Shown here in pieces: positions 1 through 8,702 of a stretch of DNA of 64,000 bases. Below the pieces are notes generated by a model. It saw only the letters and a list, made by a program, of their open reading frames with translations. It was not told where the DNA came from and did not search any database. The position numbers were made by a program, and so were the translations under genes. Source of the stretch: Paenibacillus sp. Soil750 (GTDB taxonomy: Bacteria > Bacillota > Bacilli > Paenibacillales > NBRC-103111); the NCBI RefSeq assembly GCF_001428045.1, contig NZ_LMSD01000040.1:310096-374095 (forward strand), written 5' to 3'. Each line of letters opens with the position of its first letter. Positions within the stretch are counted from its first letter, which is position 1.

Positions 1-352
1 GAATGACAATAAAATGCAGGCCTTGTGTCGCCGACGTATTCCTTAACGCTCTCACACCGTCAGGTGCAATGCGAATGGATGTGCCTTCGTGTACATCCAC
101 TTCGTTTCCGTCCACTTGGATTCGGCCTTGCCCCTGAAGAAAGATATAGAGTTCTTCATTCTGCTGGTGCTTATGATAAAAGGGGACTTCCCCCTTCGGG
201 GGTACGTGATTAAGTGAAACTTCCATACTCGTTAGTTGTAGTGCGTCTTTTAGAAAGATTTTACCCTTCAACATGCCTTCCGTTACACTTGCAAAATCAG
301 CAAATGCTCCTGCGTTGCTAACCGAGTAATTCAGTTGATTTGCACTCATCAT
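1..352 (-). CDS. Cupin-domain protein (3' end off window)
   Basis: The reverse strand stays open from an ATG at 352 to the window edge, so about 117 N-terminal residues are visible and the stop is missing. The centre has a cupin core: HKHQQNEELYIFLQGQG gives the two histidines and the glutamate of the metal-binding motif 1, followed by a beta-strand pattern and the start of motif 2 (IAPDGVRALRN). Cupins of this size are small metal-binding or sugar/oxalate-type proteins; the substrate cannot be told. Two adjacent ATGs (352, 349) follow an AAGGAGG site; either works. It is the third gene of an arsR-SRPBCC-cupin operon, 11 bp after the SRPBCC stop. Confidence 0.8.
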   Translation of the reverse strand, partial: MMSANQLNYSVSNAGAFADFASVTEGMLKGKIFLKDALQLTSMEVSLNHVPPKGEVPFYHKHQQNEELYIFLQGQGRIQVDGNEVDVHEGTSIRIAPDGVRALRNTSATQGLHFIVI

Positions 353-363
353 CTTGCCCTCCT

Positions 364-807
364 TTAGAACGCCGGCAGCGTTTTGCCTGTTTCGAGCAGA
401 CTCTTCAAATTGCTGAGAATAACAGGCCAGCCATTGTTAAATCCTTCAATTTTGCCTTCATCCTTACGGATATCCTGTTCTAACAGCTCTTCATGGCGAA
501 GTGTTAGCTTGATCGTGCCGTTCAATGGTGTTAATTCATACGTCACGTTGGACATCCGATCGCCTTCCGCGTCCTTGACACTCCAAGTAATCGCGAGCAA
601 GCGATACGGCTCATAGACAAGTACTTCACCGTAGTGTTCCGTCTTGTCTTTATTCATTAAGTGAAAGCTCGAACCAACTTGCCAATCCGAAATGATTTCA
701 CGGCCAAAAAAATACTGCTTCGTAAACTCACTACTCGTTAAAGCTGCCCACAGCTTCTCAGGTGTCGTTGCGATGTATGTTACATAAACGAAAGACTTCT
801 TATTCAT
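364..807 (-). CDS. SRPBCC (AHSA1-type) protein
   Basis: 147-residue protein of the START/SRPBCC fold, Activator-of-Hsp90-ATPase-like branch. The N-terminal pattern FVYVTYIATTPEKLWAALT and the region around TKQYFFG and ISDWQVGSSF are typical, as is the C-terminal GWPVILSNLKSLLETG helix. These proteins bind hydrophobic ligands in a cavity; no enzymatic residue is evident. The start overlaps the stop of the upstream ArsR gene by 8 bp, the usual arrangement in which an ArsR repressor controls an AHSA1 gene. The ligand is unknown. Confidence 0.88.
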   Translation of the reverse strand: MNKKSFVYVTYIATTPEKLWAALTSSEFTKQYFFGREIISDWQVGSSFHLMNKDKTEHYGEVLVYEPYRLLAITWSVKDAEGDRMSNVTYELTPLNGTIKLTLRHEELLEQDIRKDEGKIEGFNNGWPVILSNLKSLLETGKTLPAF

Positions 808-1120
808 GATTCGAATCCTCCTCTAGAGCTTGTTTCAAATTGGTTAACGCCTCAATCCGGCGTTGATCAAACTTACCGATCCAGCGATGATAAATCTCCC
901 CGATCGGTACCGGGTTCAGATAGTGAAGTTTCTCGCGGCCATGCCACATGACTGTAACCAAATTTGCCTCCTCCAGCAGCAAAAGGTGCTTGGTAACAGC
1001 TTGGCGACTCATCGTCATTTGCTGACAGAGCTCTGTTAAGGACAGTCCGTTACTCACGAACAAGATGTCTAGTAATTCTCTGCGTGTTCCGTCTGCAAGT
1101 GCTTTAAAAAGTTTGTCCAT
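800..1120 (-). CDS. ArsR-family winged-helix repressor
   Basis: 106 residues with one ArsR winged helix: MDKLFKALADGTRRELLDIL at the N-terminus and LCQQMTMSRQAVTKHLLLLEEANLV as the recognition HTH, then the wing. The conserved metal cysteines of ArsR/SmtB (CVCDLC) are absent, as in the subgroup paired with AHSA1 proteins, so the signal is probably not a metal. It heads the operon. The ATG at 1120 lies only 6 nt below a consensus -10 (1127-1132) and has no Shine-Dalgarno, so the message is probably leaderless. A perfect inverted repeat in the promoter spacer suggests autorepression. Confidence 0.9.
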   Translation of the reverse strand: MDKLFKALADGTRRELLDILFVSNGLSLTELCQQMTMSRQAVTKHLLLLEEANLVTVMWHGREKLHYLNPVPIGEIYHRWIGKFDQRRIEALTNLKQALEEDSNHE

Positions 1121-1126
1121 GCGCCT

Positions 1127-1156
1127 ATTATATGCAACATTTTAGTTGCATGTCAA
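1127..1156 (-). promoter_or_regulatory. ArsR promoter with operator in the spacer
   Basis: On the reverse strand TTGACA (1151-1156), an 18-nt spacer and TATAAT (1127-1132) form a consensus sigma-A promoter. Nearly the whole spacer is a perfect inverted repeat, ATGCAAC-N6-GTTGCAT (1132-1151), so a bound repressor would block RNA polymerase. The expected transcription start is at or next to the A of the ArsR ATG. Confidence 0.85.
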
Positions 1157-1382
1157 CCAAAATTTGTAAAATAAGGTTTGCTTTATGCACATCATTGGTT
1201 AGAGAGTGGGCTTGAACAACGGCTTTGTTACGAGTTTCGACGTAAGGCCAAGGATTTAGCGAGTAAAGTAATAAGAACAGGCTTGTTGGTGGTGGGTTGT
1301 GTAGTGGTAGTGGATATGTAGTAGTGGCAGTCGTGGAGCCTGATGAATTAGCGTGTTACAGATCGTTGTCATGTTGGTGGGA

Positions 1383-1453
1383 TAGCGTTCTATTGGTGGT
1401 TAGAGCTCTGTTGAGGGGTTAGCGTTCTATTCGCGGGTTAGAGCTCTGTTGGG
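1383..1453. repeat. Imperfect tandem duplication, unit about 37 bp
   Basis: Two consecutive copies begin TAGCGTTCTATT (1383 and 1420) and continue with TTAGAGCTCTGTTG (1400 and 1438). The stretch 1157-1593 around it is G/T-rich and contains no credible gene. Confidence 0.6.
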
Positions 1454-1593
1454 GGCCCACGTGTTTTAAACAAATTAGCAGTTGAGCTGTTTCTTTCAGC
1501 CTTTTTTCCATTGTTTCTTAGTAATCACTACTCATACTCATACCTACTGCTTACTGCTAACTTCTTACTACTCACCCCTCGCCCGCCCACATG

Positions 1594-1780
1594 TTAACTG
1601 TAAAAAGTACATCTAATTTCGCCACTTTCCTCACTTTCGATAACTTAACTGTATTTCCTGTAGTTAATTTGGCCGTATTATGCCGTATAACCCAAAATCG
1701 GGGATTTTAACTGGAGGTTTTCCACCTAATCGTCCATCAGGGGCAAAATCCACGAAAATAGATGGAGTTTTTCCAGTTAA
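1594..1780. repeat. Four-box intergenic element, copy 1
   Basis: Four 25-bp boxes start at about 1594, 1645, 1707 and 1756. Ideal box: TTAACTG-N9/10-CAGCTAATT, i.e. an imperfect dyad whose ends pair. Boxes 1-3 read forward (TTAACTG first), box 4 reverse (ends CCAGTTAA). Spacers of about 26, 37 and 25 bp show no common sequence. The element fills much of the gap between the ArsR promoter and the end of the ABC exporter operon. Confidence 0.8.
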
Positions 1781-1830
1781 TCCGACAAGCGCTCCTGTGA
1801 CGGGGGGAGTGGTAGTGTGCCACTGCACAC

Positions 1831-1867
1831 ACACAAAAGGCGCTTCCTCATCAACCGAGGAAGCGCC
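1831..1867 (-). terminator. Rho-independent terminator of the ABC exporter operon
   Basis: Perfect 11-bp stem GGCGCTTCCTC (1839-1849) / GAGGAAGCGCC (1857-1867) with a 7-nt loop. On the reverse strand it is followed by TTTTGTGTGTG. Confidence 0.85.
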
Positions 1868-1872
1868 TCTCT

Positions 1873-3621
1873 CTATCCTACAACTGCCGAAGAACCCTTC
1901 TGCAGTTGATACATTTTCGCGTAGCGCCCGCCTAGCGCCATGAGCGTATCGTGATTGCCCCGCTCGGCGATCTCGCCGCGGTGCAGTACAAGAATTTGAT
2001 CCGCATCGCGGATCGTGGACAACCGATGCGCGATGACGAGTGTCGTCCGCCCTTCACTCACAACCTTCAGCGCGCGCTGGATGAGTCCTTCCGTCTCACT
2101 GTCGATGGAGGCTGTCGCCTCATCGAGGATCAGGATCGACGGATCGAACGCAAGCGCGCGTGCGAACGAGATCAATTGTCGCTGGCCAGAGGACAGCGTG
2201 CTGCCCCGCTCGACGACTTGCTCGTCGTAGCCGTTCGGCAGCTGCTCGATAAAGCCAGCTGCGCCTACATCCCGCAGCGCAGCTTTCACTCTGTCCAGCG
2301 AGATGTCCTGGTTGTACAGGCTGACGTTGAACTTGATGTCCCCTGCGAACAGGAACGGATCCTGCAACACGATCCCCATATGCTTACGCAGGGCTTGCTT
2401 GGACATGCCTCTGATGTCGCGGCCATCAATCGTGATCGAGCCCTCACCAGGCTCGTAGAAACCGAGCAGTAAGTTCAAGATGGAGCTTTTGCCTGAGCCG
2501 GTGTGCCCGACTAGGGCGATGGTCTCCCCTTTTCGCGCCTCGAACGAAATGCTCTTCAGAACATTTTCCCCTTCTTTATAAGCAAAGGTGACATTATCGA
2601 ACTTCACAATGCCCTCAGGTCGCTCAACGTGGCCAACCTTTTCAACCTCTTGACCTTCCATGTCAAGAATCGTGAACACCTTTTCCGCCGATACAAAAGC
2701 CCGCTGCGCATTCGTCAATTGATCGAAAATCCCGATGATCGGCTGAAAAACCCGACCCAAATAATCAATAAACGCATAAAACACTCCGAACGAAATAGCG
2801 GTCTCCAGCGATTTTCCACCAAAATACCAAATGACCATCGCCGTCACTAAGCTGCCGATCGTCCCCACCACATTACGTGTGGAAAGTCCGTAAATTTGAA
2901 ATTGCTTCCGCTGGTTCACATAGCGATCCATGTTCAGCACTTCGAACTCATCTAGCGTGACTTTCTCGCGGCGAAAAGCCTGAATAATCGGCATCACAAC
3001 GATCGATTCATTGATCATCGCGTTCATATCGCTAAGTCTGGCGCGCATAATGGTGATGAAGATTTTCGAATATTTGAGATGAACATACATTATCACCACA
3101 AAAATCGGCGGCAGTACCAAGCAGAACAAAGCTAGATGCCAATCCAATAGGAAGAGTGCAACGTAAATCCCCACCAGTTGCAGCATGCTGACAACGAACG
3201 TAGCCATGAAGCTCATGAACAGATCGCGGACAGCTTCCGTATCATTGGCGATACGAGATACAACTTGGCCAATCGGCGTGTTATCGAAATAACGCAGGGA
3301 AATACGCTGAATGTGGCCCATCAGATCCATCCGCATGTTTTTAATAATTTGTAAGGCGGTAGACTGAAGAATATAGGCTTGTGAATAATTACATAGACCT
3401 GCTGTTAACAGTAAACCCATATACAAGCCCAGCAACTTGAGTACCGGAGCTATTTCTTTCGCACCTGTGGAGAGATAGGTATCAATAATCGTTTTCGTTA
3501 TATAAGGCCCGCCCAGCTCGGCAGCTACTGAACAACAAAGAATGAGCAGCGCTCCGAGAATTCTGAACTTGTAGACGAGTGCGTAAGACATGAGTCGTCT
3601 GGCCGTAGTCGGTTTAGACAA
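1873..3621 (-). CDS. ABC exporter half-transporter, subunit with the catalytic Walker B Glu
   Basis: 582 residues: six-helix type I exporter membrane domain (about 1-310) fused to an ATPase (about 340-575). Walker A LVGHTGSGKSS, Walker B ILILDEAT with the catalytic Glu, and H-loop IAHRLST are intact; the signature is LSSGQ instead of LSGGQ. This matches one half of the BmrCD/TM287-288 class of heterodimeric multidrug exporters, in which one ATP site is degenerate. The partner lies 18 bp upstream. Substrates are probably lipophilic drugs or peptides by family, not shown here. Confidence 0.92.
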   Translation of the reverse strand: MSKPTTARRLMSYALVYKFRILGALLILCCSVAAELGGPYITKTIIDTYLSTGAKEIAPVLKLLGLYMGLLLTAGLCNYSQAYILQSTALQIIKNMRMDLMGHIQRISLRYFDNTPIGQVVSRIANDTEAVRDLFMSFMATFVVSMLQLVGIYVALFLLDWHLALFCLVLPPIFVVIMYVHLKYSKIFITIMRARLSDMNAMINESIVVMPIIQAFRREKVTLDEFEVLNMDRYVNQRKQFQIYGLSTRNVVGTIGSLVTAMVIWYFGGKSLETAISFGVFYAFIDYLGRVFQPIIGIFDQLTNAQRAFVSAEKVFTILDMEGQEVEKVGHVERPEGIVKFDNVTFAYKEGENVLKSISFEARKGETIALVGHTGSGKSSILNLLLGFYEPGEGSITIDGRDIRGMSKQALRKHMGIVLQDPFLFAGDIKFNVSLYNQDISLDRVKAALRDVGAAGFIEQLPNGYDEQVVERGSTLSSGQRQLISFARALAFDPSILILDEATASIDSETEGLIQRALKVVSEGRTTLVIAHRLSTIRDADQILVLHRGEIAERGNHDTLMALGGRYAKMYQLQKGSSAVVG

Positions 3622-3639
3622 AATAGTTGTCCTCCTTTC

Positions 3640-5385
3640 TCACTCTTCAAGACTGGCTTCCATCTGTTGACGATCCCACTGTTCCCGGTACCAGCCACCG
3701 AACTGCATAAGCTCCTCATGGGTGCCCTCTTCAATGACTCGGCCTTCATCCAGGACAAGAATCCAGTTCGCGTGGCTCACAGCAGACAGTCGGTGTGTGG
3801 AAATGAGAGTCGTACGCCCCGCTCGTTCCTTACGGATATGCTGGAGAATGCGACTTTCCGTACGTGCATCTACCGCGGAGAGCGAGTCATCCAGCAGCAA
3901 AATCTCCGAATCAATCAACAGCGCACGCGCAATCGCTAAACGCTGTTTCTGTCCGCCGGACAACATCACGCCGTTCTCACCAACAATGGTTGCTAAACCT
4001 TCTGGCATTTGGGCAATATCTTGAGTAAAAGAAGCCATCTCCACGGCGTGCGCAATCTCTTCCGGTGAAGCCGTATGTTTACCTAACGCGACATTGTCGC
4101 GAATGGATTTCGATAACAGCAGATGCTCCTGTGGCACGTAGGCAACCCAGCGTTTGATTTGATCTATGGTAATTTGCTCGATGGGTACACCCGAGATGCT
4201 CAACTTGCCTGGATCAATGGGATATTGACGCAGCAGTTGCTTAAGGAGCGTGCTTTTGCCGCTGCCGGTCCGGCCGACGATCCCAAGCGTCTGTCCTCGC
4301 TCCAACTCAAAGGAGACATGGACGAGGCTCGGATGATTCGCTGTCGGGTAGGTGAACGTTAAATCGTTCATCTCAATGCGTTCAGGCACAGCGACGTGGA
4401 CAAGCTTCTCAGCGTCAACAATATCAGCTTGTTGCGTCAGTGCCTTATCGAGACGATCTGCCGAGGCGCTGCCCCGTTGCAGAACGTTAATAAACTCGCC
4501 AAAGGAAATCATCGGCCAGATGAGCATACCGAGGTAAATATTGAACGAAATCAGCTGTCCCAGCGTGATTTCGCCTTGGAACACGAGATACGACCCGTAT
4601 CCGATACCGATCGAATAGCTGAGACCAACGATCAACGAAGTCAATGGTTGGAACAGCGCGTTGAGCATCGATACGCGGCGGTTTTTGTTCATCACATCCG
4701 ATGTAACTTCATCGAAGGCTTTTAAATCGTGCGCTTCTTGCACATAAGAACGAATCACCCGGATACCGGAGATTGATTCCAGTGCATGATCATTCATCAC
4801 ACCGAAGGAGGCTTGAGCCGCAAGGAAGCGTACGCGTACCTTTTTGCCTAACAAATTAATCATGACAGCTAGAAAAGGCAGCGGTATTAACGCCGCTAGC
4901 ATTAACTTGAAGGAGATCAGCGACACCATCGTGATGATGACAACGGAAGCCCCTACAATCGTAGAAACGAGCGTCATGACGCCGTACCCGGAGGTTTGAC
5001 CAATGGCTAGAATATCATTCGTCGCCAGTGCCATCAGCTGTCCCGTCGTGTTGCGTTGGAAAAACGGAGGAGACATTTTGGACAAATGCGTTAACAATCG
5101 CCCTCGAAGCAACTTCTCCACCAAAGCGGAGTTCCCGAATAAGTTCGTGATCCACAAATAGGTCATGACATACAGAAGCAACGAAAGCCCAATCAGCAAG
5201 TAAACCGTATAATGAAGCCCGGAAGCTGTTAAATTTCCAGTACGAATATGGTCAATGATATTCCCGATCATTTTGGGCGGAATCGTCGCTAAGATATTCA
5301 CACCGATTAAGAGGGAGACTGCTAGTACATAATACTTCCATCTCTCTTTGAAAAACCAGCGAAGCTTCATAACAAAAGACACCAT
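3640..5385 (-). CDS. ABC exporter half-transporter, subunit with degenerate Walker B
   Basis: 581 residues from the ATG at 5385, chosen because AGAGGTGG lies 5-6 nt upstream; an in-frame ATG at 5436 has no ribosome binding site. Membrane domain with six helices (about 1-310), then the ATPase with Walker A IVGRTGSGKST, canonical signature LSGGQKQR and Walker B ILLLDDSL, where the catalytic Glu is Asp. The Asp here and LSSGQ in the partner together form the degenerate nucleotide site, as known for BmrC/BmrD-type heterodimers. First gene of a two-gene operon. Confidence 0.92.
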   Translation of the reverse strand: MVSFVMKLRWFFKERWKYYVLAVSLLIGVNILATIPPKMIGNIIDHIRTGNLTASGLHYTVYLLIGLSLLLYVMTYLWITNLFGNSALVEKLLRGRLLTHLSKMSPPFFQRNTTGQLMALATNDILAIGQTSGYGVMTLVSTIVGASVVIITMVSLISFKLMLAALIPLPFLAVMINLLGKKVRVRFLAAQASFGVMNDHALESISGIRVIRSYVQEAHDLKAFDEVTSDVMNKNRRVSMLNALFQPLTSLIVGLSYSIGIGYGSYLVFQGEITLGQLISFNIYLGMLIWPMISFGEFINVLQRGSASADRLDKALTQQADIVDAEKLVHVAVPERIEMNDLTFTYPTANHPSLVHVSFELERGQTLGIVGRTGSGKSTLLKQLLRQYPIDPGKLSISGVPIEQITIDQIKRWVAYVPQEHLLLSKSIRDNVALGKHTASPEEIAHAVEMASFTQDIAQMPEGLATIVGENGVMLSGGQKQRLAIARALLIDSEILLLDDSLSAVDARTESRILQHIRKERAGRTTLISTHRLSAVSHANWILVLDEGRVIEEGTHEELMQFGGWYREQWDRQQMEASLEE

Positions 5386-5566
5386 TACCACCTCTTTACA
5401 ATTTCTTGGCACACTCATTGATTCTATAGTTTCCACCCAATGAAGTCCACTCTGTATCTTATCTAAAATGAAACTTTCAGCTCGTCTGCAACCTTGTCAC
5501 AGAACCATGCGTTAGAGAAAGCAGAACATTACCCATATTTTACATACAGGAAGGAAGTTACACACG

Positions 5567-6604
5567 ATGAAACCTATGATGAAAAAAACGCTAACCATCC
5601 TCACCTTATCCAGCATGCTGACAACTGGAGCTGCTTATGCTGCTACCACAGAAGCTGTTATTCCAGATATGCACGCTAAGCAAATTCAGCCTGTTAAGAC
5701 GATTTTCGAAGCCCCTGTCACCGTTCAAGTTAATGGTAATGCGATTAGTGAATCCGGATTTGAGAAAACGGGAATCACAGAGCCCATGCTCCCACTACGC
5801 GCTGTTGCTGAAAGCCTTGGCTTCACGCTCACATGGAATCCTACGACCTATGCGGTTGATCTGACGAAGGCGAATCTATTTACAACGGTGAAAATAGGCG
5901 AAGATCGCTACACGATAAATAAAATGCTGACACAACTCGGCACAGCACCTCAATTAGTGAACAGCATGATGTATGTGCCTGCTTCCTTCTTTGGCACGAT
6001 TCTTCATGGGACCGTTTCTGCTAAAGGAAGCTCCGTCGGAATTACAATGAAAGAGGCGACCAAGAAAGTGCAATCGACCGGCGTCATTACCTCCATTCGT
6101 ACAACAGGCGATAACGCACAAATTCAAATTCAAGACACGGGCACTGGCGGTATCGTTCTCAATGTGAGCCCGGAAACGACTTACCAAATGCTTGACGGCA
6201 CGAAGCTGACACTTGCTGATCTTCACGTTGGTTTAACGATCACTGCAGAGCATTCCATGGCGATGACACTTAGCTTGCCGCCGCAAACGTCTGCATCCAA
6301 CATCACTGTGCTTGATACAGCAGCTCATAAGGGTGCCTTAGGTACAACTGGCGTGATTGAAGCTGTACGCGAAGATGGCAGCCTTCTTGTCAAAGGCCAA
6401 GGACTTACTGAAGATGCCCCAGGTGAGGTTGTTCTTACAGTTAGTGCTGACACAGCCATAGTAGACGGTAAAGGTGAGGCCATTGACAAATCCGCGCTTG
6501 TTAAAGGCACGAACGTTATCGGATTCTACGGCCCTATGATGACCAAAAGCTTGCCGCCTATCAGCAACGCTTGGAAAATCGTTGTAGAAGCAGAGCAAGA
6601 ATAA
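5567..6604 (+). CDS. Secreted copper-amine-oxidase-like stalk-domain protein
   Basis: 345 residues with a signal peptide (positively charged MKPMMKKT, hydrophobic core, cut near AYAATT). Residues about 50-145 form a stalk domain: VQVNGNAI, then LPLRAVAESLGFTLTWNPTT and a second half with YVPASFFGTIL, the hallmark of the N-terminal domain of copper amine oxidases, very common in paenibacterial wall proteins. Residues about 160-345 hold two similar beta-rich segments (TGVITSIRTTGDNAQI and TGVIEAVREDGSLLV), each followed by a V(S)AD/ETT-type strand, so an internal duplication is likely. No catalytic motif. Ribosome site AGGAAGGAAG; a terminator follows. Confidence 0.85.
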   Translation: MKPMMKKTLTILTLSSMLTTGAAYAATTEAVIPDMHAKQIQPVKTIFEAPVTVQVNGNAISESGFEKTGITEPMLPLRAVAESLGFTLTWNPTTYAVDLTKANLFTTVKIGEDRYTINKMLTQLGTAPQLVNSMMYVPASFFGTILHGTVSAKGSSVGITMKEATKKVQSTGVITSIRTTGDNAQIQIQDTGTGGIVLNVSPETTYQMLDGTKLTLADLHVGLTITAEHSMAMTLSLPPQTSASNITVLDTAAHKGALGTTGVIEAVREDGSLLVKGQGLTEDAPGEVVLTVSADTAIVDGKGEAIDKSALVKGTNVIGFYGPMMTKSLPPISNAWKIVVEAEQE

Positions 6605-6630
6605 CATATTTGCTTGATAGAACCTTCGTT

Positions 6631-6668
6631 GAACCTTCCCTAAAGGGGAAGGTTTCTTTGTTTTTGAA
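6631..6668 (+). terminator. Terminator of the stalk-protein gene
   Basis: AACCTTCCC (6632-6640), loop TAAAG, GGGAAGGTT, then TTTCTTTGTTTTT. Confidence 0.85.
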
Positions 6669-6756
6669 AGAGTCCTATCCGTGACGGATGTGCACTGTCC
6701 AAATGTTCTGTTTTTTGATACAATAACTGAAAATTCAATCGTATAAGGGGACTCAT

Positions 6757-8145
6757 ATGGAATACATTAGCACTCGCGGCAAAGTAGAACCTATCGGCTT
6801 CATCGATGCGATCCTGATGGGATTGGCCAATGACGGCGGTCTACTCGTACCGAAAAGCCTCCCGCAGCTATCCGCTGACACACTTCAAAGCTGGTCGAAG
6901 CTCTCCTATTCAGAGCTCGCTCTTGAAATTTTCTCACTTTTTGTGAACAACGAAATTCCTCGCGATGAGCTGAAGCAGCTTGTTGATGAAAGCTACGCAA
7001 CGTTCCGTGATGAAGCAGTTACACCGGTTAAGCGCCTAAGCGATGACACATATGTGCTTGAATTGTTCCACGGGCCTACATTTGCTTTCAAGGATATTGC
7101 CCTGCAGTTCCTTGGCAATCTGTATTCGTATGTTTCACGCAAAACGAATTCCATCATCCACATCCTTGGAGCTACCTCCGGTGATACAGGCGCTTCGGCA
7201 ATCGAGGGCGTTCGCGGTAAAGAGGGCATCCGTATTTGTATCCTGCATCCGCACCAGAAGGTGAGCAAGGTGCAAGAGCTTCAGATGACAACCGTCAATG
7301 ACGAGAATGTATTGAATCTTTCCGTTGAAGGTACTTTCGATGATTGCCAACGCATTATCAAGGAGCTTTTCGCTGACGTTGAGTTCAAGCACCGCTACCA
7401 TTTACGCGCGATTAACTCGATCAATATTGCCCGCATTTTGGCGCAAACCGTGTATTATTTCTACGCTTACTTCCAACTGCCACAAGAGGCGCAGGCTGCT
7501 AAGGTGAATTTCAGCGTGCCGACGGGGAACTTTGGCGATATTTTTGCTGGCTACCTAGCTCAGAAAATGGGACTTCCGATCAACAAGCTCATTCTTGCAA
7601 CGAATGAAAACAATATTCTTGAGAAATTCGTACAAGAAGGCATATATCAACCAGGCGAGTTCCGCGGTACGTATAGCCCGTCCATGGACATTCAAGTGGC
7701 GAGCAACTTCGAGCGCTACTTGTTCTATCTGTACGGCGAGGACGCTGCGGCTGTTAACGCGATCATGGAGCAGTTCAAGGCCGAGGGCCGCGTCGTCATC
7801 CCAGCCGACAAGTTGAAGACCGTACAGGCTGATTTCGCTGCGTACGGCGTGAAGAACGACGAGTGTCTCGACACGATCAGCGACTACCACGCGAAGTACG
7901 AGTACTTGCTTGATCCGCATACCGCATGCGGTGTTGCTGCAGCCGATAAACTCGCCGTCGCTGGCGAGGTAACGGTATCCTTGTCCACTGCGCATCCGGC
8001 GAAGTTCGATGAGTCGATCCGCTTGCGCGGTATTGCGCAGACGTATCCAGAGCAAATCCAAGCGCTGTTCGACAAACCACAGTTCCAGAAGGTGGTTGGC
8101 GGTTCGAACGACGAGATCAAGAATGAACTCGTGAAGTTTTTCTAG
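6757..8145 (+). CDS. thrC: Threonine synthase
   Basis: 462 residues; converts O-phosphohomoserine to threonine with pyridoxal phosphate, the last step of threonine synthesis. It is the long form related to E. coli ThrC: N-terminus MEYISTRGKVEP and NDGGLLVPKSLPQL, PLP lysine K112 in HGPTFAFKDIALQFLGN, then GATSGDTGASAIEG and VPTGNFGDIFAGY which hold the phosphate and ring. Length fits the family. An AAGGGGA site precedes the ATG. The gene stands alone with its own terminator; no hom or thrB neighbour is present and no T-box fits in the short leader. Confidence 0.95.
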   Translation: MEYISTRGKVEPIGFIDAILMGLANDGGLLVPKSLPQLSADTLQSWSKLSYSELALEIFSLFVNNEIPRDELKQLVDESYATFRDEAVTPVKRLSDDTYVLELFHGPTFAFKDIALQFLGNLYSYVSRKTNSIIHILGATSGDTGASAIEGVRGKEGIRICILHPHQKVSKVQELQMTTVNDENVLNLSVEGTFDDCQRIIKELFADVEFKHRYHLRAINSINIARILAQTVYYFYAYFQLPQEAQAAKVNFSVPTGNFGDIFAGYLAQKMGLPINKLILATNENNILEKFVQEGIYQPGEFRGTYSPSMDIQVASNFERYLFYLYGEDAAAVNAIMEQFKAEGRVVIPADKLKTVQADFAAYGVKNDECLDTISDYHAKYEYLLDPHTACGVAAADKLAVAGEVTVSLSTAHPAKFDESIRLRGIAQTYPEQIQALFDKPQFQKVVGGSNDEIKNELVKFF

Positions 8146-8179
8146 TAAGGGTTTATAGGGGCTTCTGCCCCTTCTGTAG

Positions 8180-8215
8180 AAGCCTTCCTTCCACGTTGTG
8201 GAGGGAAGGCTTTTT
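8180..8215 (+). terminator. Terminator of thrC
   Basis: 15-bp stem with one wobble pair: AAGCCTTCCTTCCAC (8180-8194) and GTGGAGGGAAGGCTT (8198-8212), loop GTT, then TTTTT. Confidence 0.9.
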
Positions 8216-8412
8216 GGCGTGTGGGGGATCCTTTTTTACTACTACTACTTCTATCTGTATCCCCGACCTTATTATTCAGCTACTACACCCTTATTATTGC
8301 TCCTCCATCACTTACTCCTGTTGCTACACCACCTGCATGACTTCCCCACAAACACCTCCCCTCCAAGCCCACAATTAGCACACCTCAGGGACTTAAGTAG
8401 ATTGCAATTGGA

Positions 8413-8599
8413 TTAACTGGAAAAACTACATCTATTCAAGCAAAAATGGGCAAGTTTATTCAATTAGATGGATTTTAGGTAGTTAAATTTCGGGTTTAAG
8501 GCGGTTTGGGACGGGATGTGCGAAAATAGCGGTAGGAAATCCAGTTATTCCTTTTCCAATGACGAATTGGGCAAATTTAGCTGTATGTTTCCCAGTTAA
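8413..8599. repeat. Four-box intergenic element, copy 2
   Basis: 25-bp boxes start at 8413 (forward, TTAACTGG...), 8462, 8524 and 8575 (all reverse, ending AGTTAA or CCAGTTA). Spacing 49, 62, 51 bp. The rest of the 8216-8702 gap is a C/T-rich stretch with TACTAC runs and a possible promoter (TTGTAC 8647-8652, 16 nt, TAGAAT 8669-8674) for the next gene. Confidence 0.8.
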
Positions 8600-8702
8600 A
8601 TCAGTCCTCAGACCGATCTTCGTCCTTCCCTATAGTCTGAAGACACTTGTACCCTGTCATGGTATTCTTAGAATAATGAATCCAACAATAGGAGTGAACA
8701 AA

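Noticed and set aside
1680-1943. 87-residue forward reading frame
   Set aside because: Crosses repeat boxes, a terminator and the end of the ABC gene.
6605-6756. T-box or riboswitch before thrC
   Set aside because: The gap is about 150 bp and mostly a terminator; no specifier stem or T-box sequence is visible.
8559-8702. N-terminal extension of the small membrane protein
   Set aside because: It crosses a repeat box; a TTG at 8703 with GGAG in place explains the gene better.
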